Shown here piece by piece: positions 22,207 through 32,237 of a stretch of 64,000 nucleotides of DNA. Numbering within the stretch: position 1 is the first letter of the stretch; every line of letters begins with the position of its first letter. The notes below the pieces were generated by a model that was given only the letters and a program-made list of their open reading frames with translations, was not told where the DNA came from and did no database searches. A program made the position numbers and the translations under genes. The DNA comes from Telopea speciosissima (taxonomy: Eukaryota > Streptophyta > Magnoliopsida > Proteales > Proteaceae), in the NCBI RefSeq assembly GCF_018873765.1, contig NC_057923.1, positions 21,609,913-21,673,912 on the forward strand, given 5' to 3'.

Positions 22207-22418
22207 TGTAATATTAGTGAAGAAGAAGAAGAGAGGAGAAGGGAGAAGAGATGCTGCACAATTGGGGCTGCAGTCGTTAGTTTGACTGCACCCAAAACAG
22301 TATATTAAATAGGGTTTAGAATAATTAAAAAACAGAGACAAAAATACCCCTACAAGAGGAGTCGTGAATAGGAGCTGACGCTAGCTCTATTCACGACTCC
22401 TCCCCCTTACTCCTAACA
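22207..22418 (-). repeat. 5' LTR of the Ty1/copia element
   Basis: 212 bp, beginning TGTTAGGAGTAAGGGGGAGG and ending ATATTACA on the minus strand, and matching 17376-17588. It is short for a copia LTR. Confidence 0.88.
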
Positions 22419-22546
22419 AACACTAATGTAGAAGAAGCTCAAATAAGAACTACTGTACAGGAGGATCTCCCAATTGAGTGAAAAGGTATTAGCAGTTGGT
22501 GAACACCTCAAAATATGCAGCCAGTTCTGATGGCTGGATTAAAAGC

Positions 22547-22868
22547 TGTAATGGAAGATAATACCAACCAGAATCTGAAGAAGAAGAAAAGAAGAGAACA
22601 GAGAGACAGAGAGAAAGAAAGGAGATGGAGAAGAGAGAGCTGGACGATTGTCAACTTGTGTCTATCGTATCAGCCTCCATGTCTTTATACATAGAAAACC
22701 AAATAAGAGTTACAAGGGAAATATGACTAACAATTCTTACCTAGATAACCCTAGAACCTATTACAATAGGATACTGAAACATAACTATACTAGGAAAGAG
22801 AAACAAAATAACAATTAAATCCCAATTTACTTAGCTAAGACTATCACCCCACTTATGTATCTTTAACA
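22547..22868 (-). repeat. 3' LTR of the non-autonomous element
   Basis: 322 bp, TGTTAAAGATACATAAGTGG to ATTACA-type ends on the minus strand, and similar throughout to 26036-26339. Confidence 0.8.
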
Positions 22869-23354
22869 CTCCCCCTCAAGCTGGAGTATACATATATCAA
22901 AAGAAAGCTCTAGCTTGGACCAACAAGAATAGAAATTAAATGTAGCACCAGTCTTGAATAGCAGGTGTAGACGCTAGTGAGAATGGAGAGAACTTCATTT
23001 AGATAGCAATATCAACTCAAGCACACAAACCATCAGCAACATCAGTAGATAATAATCTTCGTGTTGACCAAATCCAAATAGCAACGAGCAAAATAACCAA
23101 TAGTGAATACTAACCGCAATCCACCATATTTTAACAGCAACAATAATATCAAAATCACTAATCAAAGAAGGCTGGTAGTAGGTAGTAGCCTTCTCAAAGA
23201 TAGATAAAAATGCAGCATCCAACAGCTACATTGTAAGCGACGGGTAGTATTCCCCCAAAGAAAGATAAAAGTGTAGCATCCAATAGCTATATCATAAGCC
23301 TTTCTCAATGAAGACAAGTAGTAAGTAGTTACCTTCTCAAACAAACACAGATAA

Positions 23355-23720
23355 AACAAGTAGCAACATCAAGTTGCTGGAGACCAGACACCATCATATT
23401 GTTGTAGATCAAATTACTTACTATCAGGTTACTGCGGACCAGACAACATCAAGTTGTTGTAGGCCAAATAAATATGCTTTGTTGCTGAATAATTCTACTG
23501 ATAAACATGCAATATAGGTTGCTGCGTGCGAACCAAGTAGAAGCATCAAGTTGCTGTTGATTTGACCCAAATAGCATCAAGTTGTTATAGTGAACCAGAC
23601 AACATCAAGTTGTTGTAGACCAAATAACTCAGCATCAGGTTGTTGCGGACCAGACAACATCAAGTTGTTGCGGACCAGACAACATCAGGTTGCTGAATAT
23701 GCTTTGTTGCTGAATATCTT
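23355..23720. repeat. Degenerate short repeats (CAGACAACATCAAGTTGTTG type)
   Basis: The core ACCAGACAACATCAAGTTG, with variants AGGTTGCTG and GGTTGTTGCGG, recurs about ten times at irregular 20-60 bp spacing inside the element. Each core holds a small inverted pair (CAACATCAAGTTG). Confidence 0.75.
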
Positions 23721-24299
23721 AATCATAGATAAAATTGTTGCTGACTACACGAATAAATAAATAATAATAATAGCCAACTGATGAGCAAATGACATGAACA
23801 TATAAATCTTCAACTAATGACTTCAATCTTCCCCATGTGTAGCATTACATATGGACTAATAATGACCAATAATCTGCATCTCAAAGGATGAGCATCACAA
23901 AAAAATCCAATAATCAAGAGTAGCTCCAAATAATCTCCTCCTCACGGTTGCCAAGAAAATACCAGGTATGCTAGATGTAAACAAATCCAATCAAATAGCA
24001 ATAACAATTAGCAATTCATGCAAAGAAAATATATAAGCCCAATGGCAAATCCCAAACTGATGCAATCGAGGGCCTACCAAAGCAATAATGTGGCAAATAT
24101 GTAAGCCCAATGGTAATTTTGTAAATTCTAACTGCACTAATGGAGCCATCCTGATGTAGATCCCACGACTGACCAGAAGAAGAACCAAGGCCCACCAAAC
24201 CAGCTCTAGATGGACCAGAACTGGACCAGATCGAGCCAGCTCAGCAGATCTTCTAGAAGGGCCAATAAAAAGAGGCCAAAATACTGTTCATGCGAACAG

Positions 24300-25445
24300 T
24301 GTCACAACCCATATTTGCCTTGTGTGGGGATGCTTTTTAGAAGATCTTGTGGGCTCATCAAGTAGAGAAAACTTATATCCTAATGCTGCCATAGTTTGTT
24401 TAGTTTCTATTTTCAATTTATATTAGGTAGTTTCTAATTTGGTTATCTTTGCATGTTTAGAAGACTGAGTTATAAAGCCTTTAGTAGTTTCTATTTTCAT
24501 TAAGTTTCTAATTTCCATTAGTTGCTAAGTTTGTCAAGTTGCTATTTTTTTTTAAGTTTCTAATTTTGTAAGCTAGCCTACTTCATTAAATAGGCAGCCC
24601 CTTATTGTAGTAGTCAGGCAAAATTAATGAATGGAATTTTGAGGCATTCTTGCACTCGATTATGGGAGTAAAACCCCTATTCAACAGCTGGGATAGCTGT
24701 GGCTGAGAGAGCCATTCCCCTACCCCCCCTTCTCTTCTATTGGAACCGATCCTTTGTGCTGCTGTTTCTCTGTTGATCAGTACAAGTACTGTGAAGAATC
24801 CTTCGAAGGCTGCAATCAATCCCCAAACACTCCAAGTCTGTTGCTGCTGCCACTGTACCCATCGATTGAAGACCTCTGCTGCAACATCAGAGTGGGATAT
24901 CTCCACATTCCTTCATCAAAACCTGCAGAATTTGGAGCGTCACCTCACTCTATCACCCCTTCCATTCGATCCCCACTTCTACCCCATTCCATTGGCTAGA
25001 AACCTCCATATTCACAAACCTTCTATTTTCATTCCCCCTTCATATTTCGCTTCTGTCCATCAAAATTACACCAAACTTGCTGCAGATCACCTGCTCCACA
25101 AGGCCTCCACTCAATCCTCATTAGAGCCCAAACAAAGTGCTGGTTTGTGAGATAACTCTTAACTTTCTATTTTGGTGCTGCTGCCATATCTTCCTATTCA
25201 ATCATCAGAGTCAAATGAGACTTTCAGCAGTGCTTCTACTCGATACAAGCACCAATCGGCCTGAGTTTGATCTCTTTCAATGGTTGGTTTGGTTCTTATT
25301 TACTAAGTTACTAATTCTGATTTTGTTTCTAATTTGATGTTTTGCTGTAACCTATCATCGATCCTACTGTAGAGGGGTTCTTAATTGAACCCCTTCTACA
25401 TTACATCCAAGTAAACAGATCAAATAATGCAATCTGGGATTCCAA
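24300..25445 (+). mobile_element. Possible solo LTR or unrelated insertion inside the LARD-like element
   Basis: The texture changes at TGTCACAACCCATATTTGCC (24300), a plausible LTR start. Repeated TAGTTTCTATTTTC and AAGTTTCTAATTT motifs follow and the sequence ends near the hairpin GTAGAGGGGTTC / GAACCCCTTCTAC (25368-25406). A plus frame at 24740-25150 (SLLISTSTVKNPSKAAINP) has no recognisable domain. The end of the insertion and any duplication were not established. Confidence 0.4.
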
Positions 25446-26035
25446 AAACCCAGCTTGGATTGCCTGAGGATACCTTATCAAGGTAGGATTGTCTTCTTCC
25501 TACAACAGAACCAGCAGCTATCGGGGCTATCGACTTCTGCAAGACCATCTGCTATTGAAGCAATCAAAGCCACAACAGTTTTCAAAGCAGCATGACCAGG
25601 ATAGAACATTGAAACCTGAGTTGTAGCATGATCAGGAGTCGGAACCATTGAAAGATTAGACCAAAGAGCATGTACCGAAGTATTCGCAGCAATAACAAAT
25701 TGAACCATAGCCAGATGAGGTGCCATAGTCGTAGCAGGATAAGGTGCCGGATTCTTTGCAAGAGCAAAAGCAACCATAGAAATCCTAGAACTTTGAAAGT
25801 TAATCATAGGAGGAACCATTGAATGTTCAGATAGAGCAGCATCAACAGAGGGAACCACAACAATGGCAGACTGAACTGTATCATGAACCATAGATGGAAT
25901 CGATTCATGAACAAGCAGAATTGTGTTCATAAAAAGGTAACAGCAGTAACAAAGGGCATGCTCAGCCTTCATAAAAAGGTAAGCAACGCTAGTTTTTTTT
26001 CTTTCTTCTTCTTCTTCTTCATCATTCTGATACCA

Positions 26036-26339
26036 TGTAACGAAAGATAATACCAACCAGAATCTGAAGAAGAAGAGAATAGAGAGATAGCGAGAGATAA
26101 AGAAAGGAGATGGAGAAGAGAGAGCTGGTCGATTGTCAATGTGTGCCTACCGTACCAGCATCCATGTCTTTATATATTAAAAACCAAATAAGAGTTATAA
26201 GGGAAATATGACTCTTAACAACTCTTATCTAGATAACCCTAGAACCTAATTACAATAGGAAACTGAAACATAACTATACTAGAAAAGAGAAACAAAATAA
26301 CAATTAAATCCTAATTACTTAGCTAAGACTATCACCCCA
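26036..26339 (-). repeat. 5' LTR of the non-autonomous element (outer end truncated)
   Basis: Matches 22547-22841 in order. The last ~27 bp expected from the left copy (TTATGTATCTTTAACA) are absent and replaced by the TIR element. Confidence 0.78.
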
Positions 26340-27884
26340 TGTAATGTAGTCCTAGATTGGTAGAGGACCAACTAGGAGCCAATCAACCAGGATATGTTAT
26401 GAACAGGTGAATCGGCTAGGTCAAAATAGGGTTTTTGGTGAAATTAGGGTTAGGGTTTGATGTATGGGTTATGTCAAGTCAAGATAGGGGAGTCTATCCA
26501 TGAAGGTCTTGAGATGTTTTGATGGAGTTAGGTATGTAAACTTGAATGAGCAGCAAGGTTAGGGTTAGGGTTTGGGCTAGATTTGGCTGCAGGGCATTGT
26601 TACAAATTTGGGTTCCTACCTTCGAATTTTGAGACCCCCTCATAGCTTTTGTTAAAGATACATACATGGTGATGCAAATTCATCACCAAAATAAGCTTGT
26701 TTTATTAAGAATAAGTCTAGGTTTGGGTTATATACGTGTTGGGCCTTTGATCCCATGGATTTTCTATGTAATAGGCCACTTTTTTTGTCCTAAAATATGG
26801 GTAATTAGGTTGCAAACGGGATTAGTTGTTTTAGTTCCGTACTTAGTTTTATTTCGGTGTTTCTGTTCATAAATTGAACAGGTGCAACCAATGGTTCAAT
26901 TTAAATGATTTTAATAGTTTTCCCTTAAGCGTTTAGTGGGGGCTAGATTAGGACTCTGTTTGAGTATAATTCAGTTTCCTAGTCAGTTTAAGCTACCTAA
27001 TAGGTTAAGGATTGGGTAATGCCTTTTATTTTTAGTGTAGAAGTCTATTCTTGAGTCTTTTATATAAGGTTGTAAGCGGGGCAAGTATTGAACACGAATT
27101 TTGATATTAATGAAAAGCTTTTGCTGCTCTTCTTCTCCATTGAAGACTTTTTTCTTGTGTTTGATCAAGGATGGTGAGATCGGTGTTTGATCCGATTGAC
27201 CCCTTGCGGTGGGAAGCCCCGGTGGTTGGTTGGTGGGATTGGTGTTTGATCCAATCGACACCTTGCGGTGTGAAGCCCTGGTGGTTCTTTTGAACCTCTC
27301 CTTCAAGTTCTTTGAAGATCTCTTTCAAGTTCTAGTTAAAGATTCAATTTTTATTCAAGTGTCTCAATCAAACAAGCTGCTGCCAAGAGAATTCTGCAAC
27401 AACAGTAAGTTTAATTCATCCCAACCCTAACCTTTCTTCTTCTATTCCTCTAAACCACCAAACCCTGACATCTCCTCCATCTCTGGACATCATTCCCATA
27501 ACCCAAATTCTGCCCAGACCAAACTAGCCAGCAAAATCCCTCCTTTTTTGGATCGAACTCTCCTCTCAGCGTAAGGAAAACTCGATCCAAGTTGCTCCTT
27601 CATCTGAACATCATAAACCCTAAAAATCCATCTTTTCCTCTTTTGAAAAACCCAAAACTCTAATCCTGACCTTGCTGCCCATTCAAGTTTACATATCTAA
27701 CTCCATCAAAACATCTCAGGACTTTCACTGATAGACTCTCCTACCTTGACTTGACATAACCCATACATCAAACCCTAACCCTAATTTCACCAAAAACCTT
27801 ATTTGGACCTAGTTGATTCACCCTGTTCATAACAGATCTTGGTTGATTGGCTCCTAGTTGGTGCTCTACCAATTTAGGACTACA
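26340..27884. mobile_element. ~1.55 kb long-TIR element
   Basis: The left arm 26342-26580 (TAATGTAGTCCTAGATTGG, ACTAGGAGCCAATCAACCA, GTTATGAACAGG, AGGGTTAGGGTTTGATG, TGAGATGTTTTGATGGAG) returns inverted at 27650-27884, about 240 bp each with roughly 90% identity by eye. No transposase is present. Flanks give no clear duplication, and the left boundary coincides with the truncated LTR. The central 1.07 kb has a two-copy tandem repeat and a promoter-like region but no identifiable protein. Confidence 0.75.
27176..27290 (+). repeat. Two-copy ~57 bp tandem repeat
   Basis: The unit GGTGTTTGATCCRATYGACC, CCTTGCGGTG, GAAGCCC-GGTGGTT occurs twice in succession, inside the long-TIR element. Confidence 0.85.
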
Positions 27885-28604
27885 TTAGTAGGTTTTCATC
27901 CTAGTCACTCCTATTCTTGAAGACCCTTCCGGATATGAGTTTGAACCACCCCGACACTAGTCATGGCAATAGACTATTACTTCATGTAAGAAACCTTATC
28001 TTTTATACCAATTTCAATTGAATGCACTTGTCTCGTTATATGTTGTTCTCCATTTAGTGTTTATGCATGATTTAATGTTATATATTGCTTATTTATACTA
28101 TTTTTTTCTCCGAAAGTGTATTTCCATGCATATCTTGACCATTTCCATGTGTATCTTGCGTTTCTCTGATGCAGCAAGATACTTTTCTTAAAATCACCCT
28201 GCCGATATGATATGTAGTACTGATACTTTAATCCTTGGATATAACTTCCATCAGGAACCAGTTGGACATCTAGCAAACAGTAAAAATTACAATGGTGATA
28301 ACTGGGATCTCCACTGAGTGTGCTAGAGAAAAGTAGTATTAATCCCTTGAATTGGTATATATGGATTGTCTGGGCCTATCTGTGCATTTGACATGGATAT
28401 ATCCTCTTGTTGATCAAAATCAATGTTGGTACTTTTTCCAAATGTGATCTTATGAATGCCATTGGATACCTCATCTTATCATCCTCAATTTATAGAGAGA
28501 AGCATTTAATGGTTTGTTAACTTGGGGAGTACTATCAGGATGTTGGTATGTAACATGTTACTTGTCTCAAATAACTCAATTATTCTGTTATCTATGTTTT
28601 GCAG
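27885..28604 (+). promoter_or_regulatory. 5' region of the FRS gene, probably with a leader intron
   Basis: There is no ORF. TTATCTATGTTTTGCAG directly abuts the ATG at 28605, a good 3' splice site, so the start codon probably opens the second exon and a leader intron lies upstream. The first exon might be near 27960-27990 (a TCATGTAAG donor-like site), but this is unproven. The promoter would then lie at or within the TIR element that ends at 27884. Confidence 0.5.
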
Positions 28605-30890
28605 ATGGAATCATTACTCTCTGAGGGCAGAACAGTTCCATTTGGTATGGATGTAGCTGGCCAGCAAGAAAACTCAGAGGAGAGTGATTCTAGTGAACCT
28701 TCCAGTGTTTCACTACATTCTGGGCAAATCTTTGGTCCTGCAGAAGAAGCATCAGCGGATAGTGTTTACAATGGACTTTCCAATGATATGCTACATCCAG
28801 GGAAAGTCTTTGGTACTGCAGAAGAAGCTTTTGAGACATATATCAGGTATGCGAAGAAACATGGATTTTCCATTCGGAAGCAACGCACTTATGTAATAGA
28901 AGATGGTTCAAAGGAGATTTACCGGAGAGACTTTGTTTGCCACCGAGCAGGGAAGGGGAAACGAAAGAGAATGGATGATGGCAACGAAGGAAGGAATCGT
29001 AAGTCAGTTAGATGCATGTGTGAGGCTCACTTGTGTGTTTATAGGGTTAAGACAGCTGAAGCTGTGACATGGCAGGTCAGTAGCTTTTCTGATAAGCATA
29101 ACCATGAGCTACTCACTGAGGATGAAGTGCGTCACTTACCCGCCTATCGGTACATTTCAGATTATTACAAGGGCCGCCTAGTGGAAATGGAAAAGTCTGG
29201 AATGTCAGTGAAGCAAATGATGAGACTACTAGAGGTGGAGCAAAAGGTTGAAGTTGGTGGATTGCCCTTTAATGAAACAGATATAAGGAATTTTTTAAGT
29301 CAAAGCAAGAACATAGAGCGGAAGTATGATGCTGCCAACCTTGTGCTTTTGTGTAGAAGTATGCAGGAAAAGGATGCTGAATTTCGATATGATTATAGTG
29401 TTGATGAACAAAATAGGTTGGAGCATATTGCCTGGTGTCATGCTTCATCTGTTCGAGGTTATGAGCACTACGGTGATTTGGTTGTGTTTGACACCAGCAA
29501 TAAGCTTAATGCTTATGATATGATAGTTGGAATTTGGGTTGGTGTTACCAATCATGGGGTTTCATGCCTATTTGGATGTTGTTTACTACGCAATGAGAAG
29601 GCCTCATCATTTTCATGGGCATTAAAAGTAAGTTAAATTAGATTTAAATTTCCCTTCTTTTATTAACTTTTTCCGACTTCATTTCAGGGTGCATTGTTGA
29701 TATTGGTTTTATAATTTTGGTCAAGGTATTTCTAAGGTTTATGAATGGTAAACATCCGAAAATTATATTCACTGATCAAGATTCTGCAATCAGAGAAGCT
29801 GTTAGGGAGCAGATGCCAGGTACAAGGCATGCATTTTGCATGTGGTATATCACGAAGAAGGCTCCTGGGTGGTTTTCTAGCCTACTAGGAACACGTTACA
29901 ATAAGTGGCAGGAGGAATTTTATAAGTTGAATGAGGCCGAAAGTGAAGAAGACTTTGATGTAGGCTGGAGGGACATGGGTGAAATGTATGGACTTAGTGG
30001 GGATCTGAATTGGATTAATTTATATGAGTTGCGTGCATTGTGGGCAAAGCCATTCCTGAAGTCCTCGTTTGTTGGTATTTGGACAACAAACAGATCAGAA
30101 TCGATGAACTCTTTCATGAAGAGATTCATTACATCAGAAACCTTGCTCACTGAATTCATGGAACAGGTAGGTTATGTAGATATTTGCATTAGTGCATTTA
30201 TGTTTTATAGAATTTTTGAAATACTAATTTTCTGACCAAATCATTTTGAATTGGGAAATTCAGGTCGGACGGGCTGTTGACACCATAGTTCTGGCAGGGG
30301 AAAAACAGAACATGCAACAAAAGGTTAACAAGATTGTTCTTAAAACAGGGGCGCCCATTGAAGAACATGCATCAAAATTATTAACCCCATATGCATTCAA
30401 TCAATACCAGAAGGAGATACTTCAATCATTCTTTTATCGAGTGCAACAGATTGACAATGGGGAATGGCTTGTAAAACATGCTTCAACAGAAGACAAAGGC
30501 TGTAAGGTTTATCATGTTGTGGGTGGAGGGGTTGTTAGTTGTAGCTGTAGGGCCTTTGAATTTACTGGAATTCTATGTAGACATGCTGTGGCAGTGTTAC
30601 AAAGGAACAACTGCTTTGGAACCCCTGATCAGTACTTACCAGTTCGCTGGCGGCGGGAGGCAAGTATGGAAAGCAATGCTTACTTGGAGAGACTTAAAGT
30701 ACTGAAGCCTATTGCCATGGAGTTGATAAAAGAATCCGCCAAGTCCGTATCTGTATTCTCTACTGTCTTGGAAGTATTGACTAAGACTCTCAATGATGCG
30801 AAGTCACATGGAGGCTCAAGTAGTGATCATGGTGATGTTGGGGTTGAGATGACAGCAATTGAATTATGTACCAATGCTCCTGGTGATTAA
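28605..30890 (+). CDS. FAR1-RELATED SEQUENCE (FRS11-like) transcription factor, three exons
   Basis: Exons are 28605-29627, 29726-30166 and 30264-30890. Both introns (98 and 97 nt) are GT...AG and in phase 0. The product is 696 aa. FRS/FHY3 proteins are domesticated Mutator transposases that bind DNA and act in the nucleus. In order: an acidic N-terminus; FAR1 DNA-binding domain about 72-170 (AFETYIRYAKKHGFSIRKQR, C139 and H142 of its zinc ligands, SSFSDKHNHELL); MULE transposase core about 290-400 (VVFDTSNKLNAYD, IIFTDQDSAIREAV); SWIM zinc finger with C581, C583, C593 and H595 (CSCRAFEFTGILCRH). Length is normal for the family and no stop or frameshift interrupts it, so it is probably functional. 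Residues 39-50 and 66-75 (GQIFGPAEEA / GKVFGTAEEA) show a local duplication just before the FAR1 domain. Choice of the FRS11 subgroup is from recall and not certain. Confidence 0.93.
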
Positions 30891-31309
30891 ATATTTTCCG
30901 CTCTTTTAAATCCAGAGGTCTGCATTGACGAAAGGAACAAGGACATGGATAATACAGAGGATGCAGGTAATAGCCATTAGCTGCATCTTGAATATCATGC
31001 CCGTAATTATTGTTTTCCGCGGTTTTGGGGAGGGGGGGTGTTATTGCCATGTTACTTACATTATTAATATGCAGACATGGATCAGCTGATTCAATGCTAT
31101 TAGGCTTTTCTTACTGGATCTGGTCAGGATAAACTGGTTTGGTACTTGATTCTTAAATCCTTGCTTGACTGTAGTCAGTAGTAGCTTCTGTTACAGAAGG
31201 CTAACAAAATTTCATGAACGTTTGATCTGAAAGAAATCTTCTATAGCCAGTGTTACGTGTGATGCGGCTGAAACGCCTAGGAAGTTGGATGGCAGTCCCC
31301 ACCGTTTTC
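30891..31309 (+). other. 3' region of the FRS gene
   Basis: Probable 3' UTR. A further donor-like site (GATGCAG/GTAATAG, about 30967) and AG at about 31075 could form a UTR intron. No terminator-type motif stands out. Confidence 0.45.
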
Positions 31310-31740
31310 CTAATTTGAAACAAATCATCAGCATCATCATTATCCAATCTAATTTCGCAGTTCTTTGATACTGCTAGTAAGGTATTCAGCCATTGTTCTT
31401 GAAGAGTAGAAAATTCTGATCTCTGTTCAGTACACCTGAAATTCTCTCCAATTTTGAAGCAACTTCAACCACTTGCCTATGATTTCCGGCCATGATTGCC
31501 TCTTGCAGCCCATAGCTCACAGGACAGGCTCCTGAGGTGAACCGGTACAGAAAAACTAGTTCCTGGTCACCATTGAAGCTGCTCCGACTTTGGTTTAAAT
31601 GTGCAGACCATGTGTTTCAGTGTGACTTGAGGATGAGAATCAAATTCATTCACGAGAGTGTGGTAGTTTGTTGCAACAGTAGAAGGCAGTGGATCTTCTA
31701 AACAGGATGATGAAATACCTGAATAATCATGGAATAGATA
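31310..31740 (-). pseudogene. 3' fragment of DNA mismatch-repair gene MSH7
   Basis: The minus strand translates piecewise to the C-terminal end of a plant MutS homologue: TNYHTLVNEFDSHPQVTLKHM, then CTFKPKSE in one frame (about 31690-31570). GDQELVFLYRFTSGACP and SYGLQEAIMAG, then RQVVEVASKLE, follow in the next frame (31570-31450). RSEFSTLQEQWLNTLLAVS follows in another (31440-31370), ending with an acidic DNDDADDL. FLYRLTxGACPxSYG is the conserved tail of the MutS ATPase domain, and the combination with TFKPKS and RSEFSTLHEEW fits plant-specific MSH7, which pairs with MSH2 in mismatch recognition. At least two frame changes and no upstream exons make it a dead fragment. It lies tail-to-tail with the FRS gene. 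Confidence 0.72.
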
Positions 31741-32001
31741 TTCAACTTGCTCAGGAGAGAAAAACTTAATAAATATTAAAAGGAAGAAGTTTGAAGGTTA
31801 AAGATCATCAAGCCCTGTTGGTTTTTGACAAATTTTATGATACAAACATTTTTTGGAATGAGTAATCATCATTCAATAGAGACGAAGTTAAGAAGATAGA
31901 GCTATGGAATATGATACAAGAAGTTAAGCACAAAGAGTTGAGATTTCAACCAATGTTAAATGTATTAAAAGTGAAGATGGTAATATTTTATTGGGGATTG
32001 A

Positions 32002-32147
32002 GTTTCCCTCCACCCACGGTGAATGGGATCCCATCCACTAAGGGGTGGGAGAGGGCGAGAATGAGTATTGGGAGGGTATTTTGGAACATACAAAACCCTA
32101 GGAGGGGTTTGTGAACCATCCTCTATGGGTGGAGGAAAACTGTTCTT
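32002..32147. mobile_element. ~145 bp MITE inside LINE fragment A
   Basis: The ends GAGTTTCCCTCCACCCA and TGGGTGGAGGAAAACTGTTC are inverse copies. The LINE reading is interrupted between NIL and NNDEIK. Target duplication unclear (TTTTATT versus TTTTAAT). Confidence 0.6.
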
Positions 32148-32232
32148 TTAATAAACAATGATGAGATTAAAGAGGGGTGGACTAACTTTTTTTACAATTT
32201 ACATAATGAAAATAATAGACGGATTAGTATCG

Positions 32233-32237
32233 TAGGA
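32233..32237. repeat. Target-site duplication, left (TAGGA)
   Basis: TAGGA precedes the left LTR at 32238 and is repeated at 52303-52307 after the right LTR. A 5-bp duplication is normal for LTR retrotransposon integration. Confidence 0.9.

Larger units (their letters stand above)
17376..22418 (-). mobile_element. Ty1/copia LTR retrotransposon, minus strand, ~5.0 kb
   Basis: Order on the minus strand is 5' LTR (22418-22207), primer-binding site, gag, protease, integrase, RT, RNase H, polypurine tract, 3' LTR. Protease and integrase upstream of RT is the copia order. The PBS directly after the 5' LTR (TGGTATCAGAGC, 22206-22195) matches the 3' end of initiator tRNA-Met. The polypurine tract reads CAGCTTGAGGGGGAG. 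No matching 5-bp duplication was found at the outer ends (CAGTT and AACAC). All domains are present, but the coding region has at least three frameshifts and two stops. Confidence 0.9.
22547..26339 (-). mobile_element. Non-autonomous LTR retrotransposon without gag-pol (LARD-like)
   Basis: The LTRs 22547-22868 and 26036-26339 are direct repeats in the same orientation (AAGATAATACCAACCAG through GCTAAGACTATCACCCCA). On the minus strand a PBS TGGTATCAGAA (26035-26025) follows the right LTR, and a polypurine tract CCAGCTTGAGGGGGAG precedes the left one (about 22869-22884). These signals resemble those of the neighbouring copia element, a possible source of enzymes. The 3.16 kb interior has no recognisable retrotransposon protein. 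The right LTR lacks its last ~27 bp, because a long-TIR element begins at about 26340. A minus frame (25478-26056) starting in the LTR is probably fortuitous. Confidence 0.8.
31880..32237 (+). mobile_element. LINE fragment A (plus strand)
   Basis: VKCIKSEDGNIL (about 31955-32000) and, after a small MITE, NNDEIKEGWTNFFYNLHNEN and NRRISI (32148-32232) are typical of the pre-RT linker of plant L1-like LINEs. The frame changes more than once. It continues at 52303 beyond the 20 kb gypsy element. Confidence 0.8.

Noticed and set aside
25368..25406. Rho-independent-terminator-like hairpin
   Set aside because: Bacterial terminators are not expected in plant nuclear DNA. It is more likely a small inverted repeat at an insertion end.
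25478..26056. 192-codon minus frame in the LARD-like element
   Set aside because: It starts in the LTR, reads through the PBS and a simple AAG repeat and has no family resemblance. Probably fortuitous.
26440..26575. TTAGGGTTAGGGTTT strings resembling interstitial telomere repeats
   Set aside because: Only two to three units each, and they are part of the TIR arm sequence (inverse copy at 27650-27790). No telomeric array.
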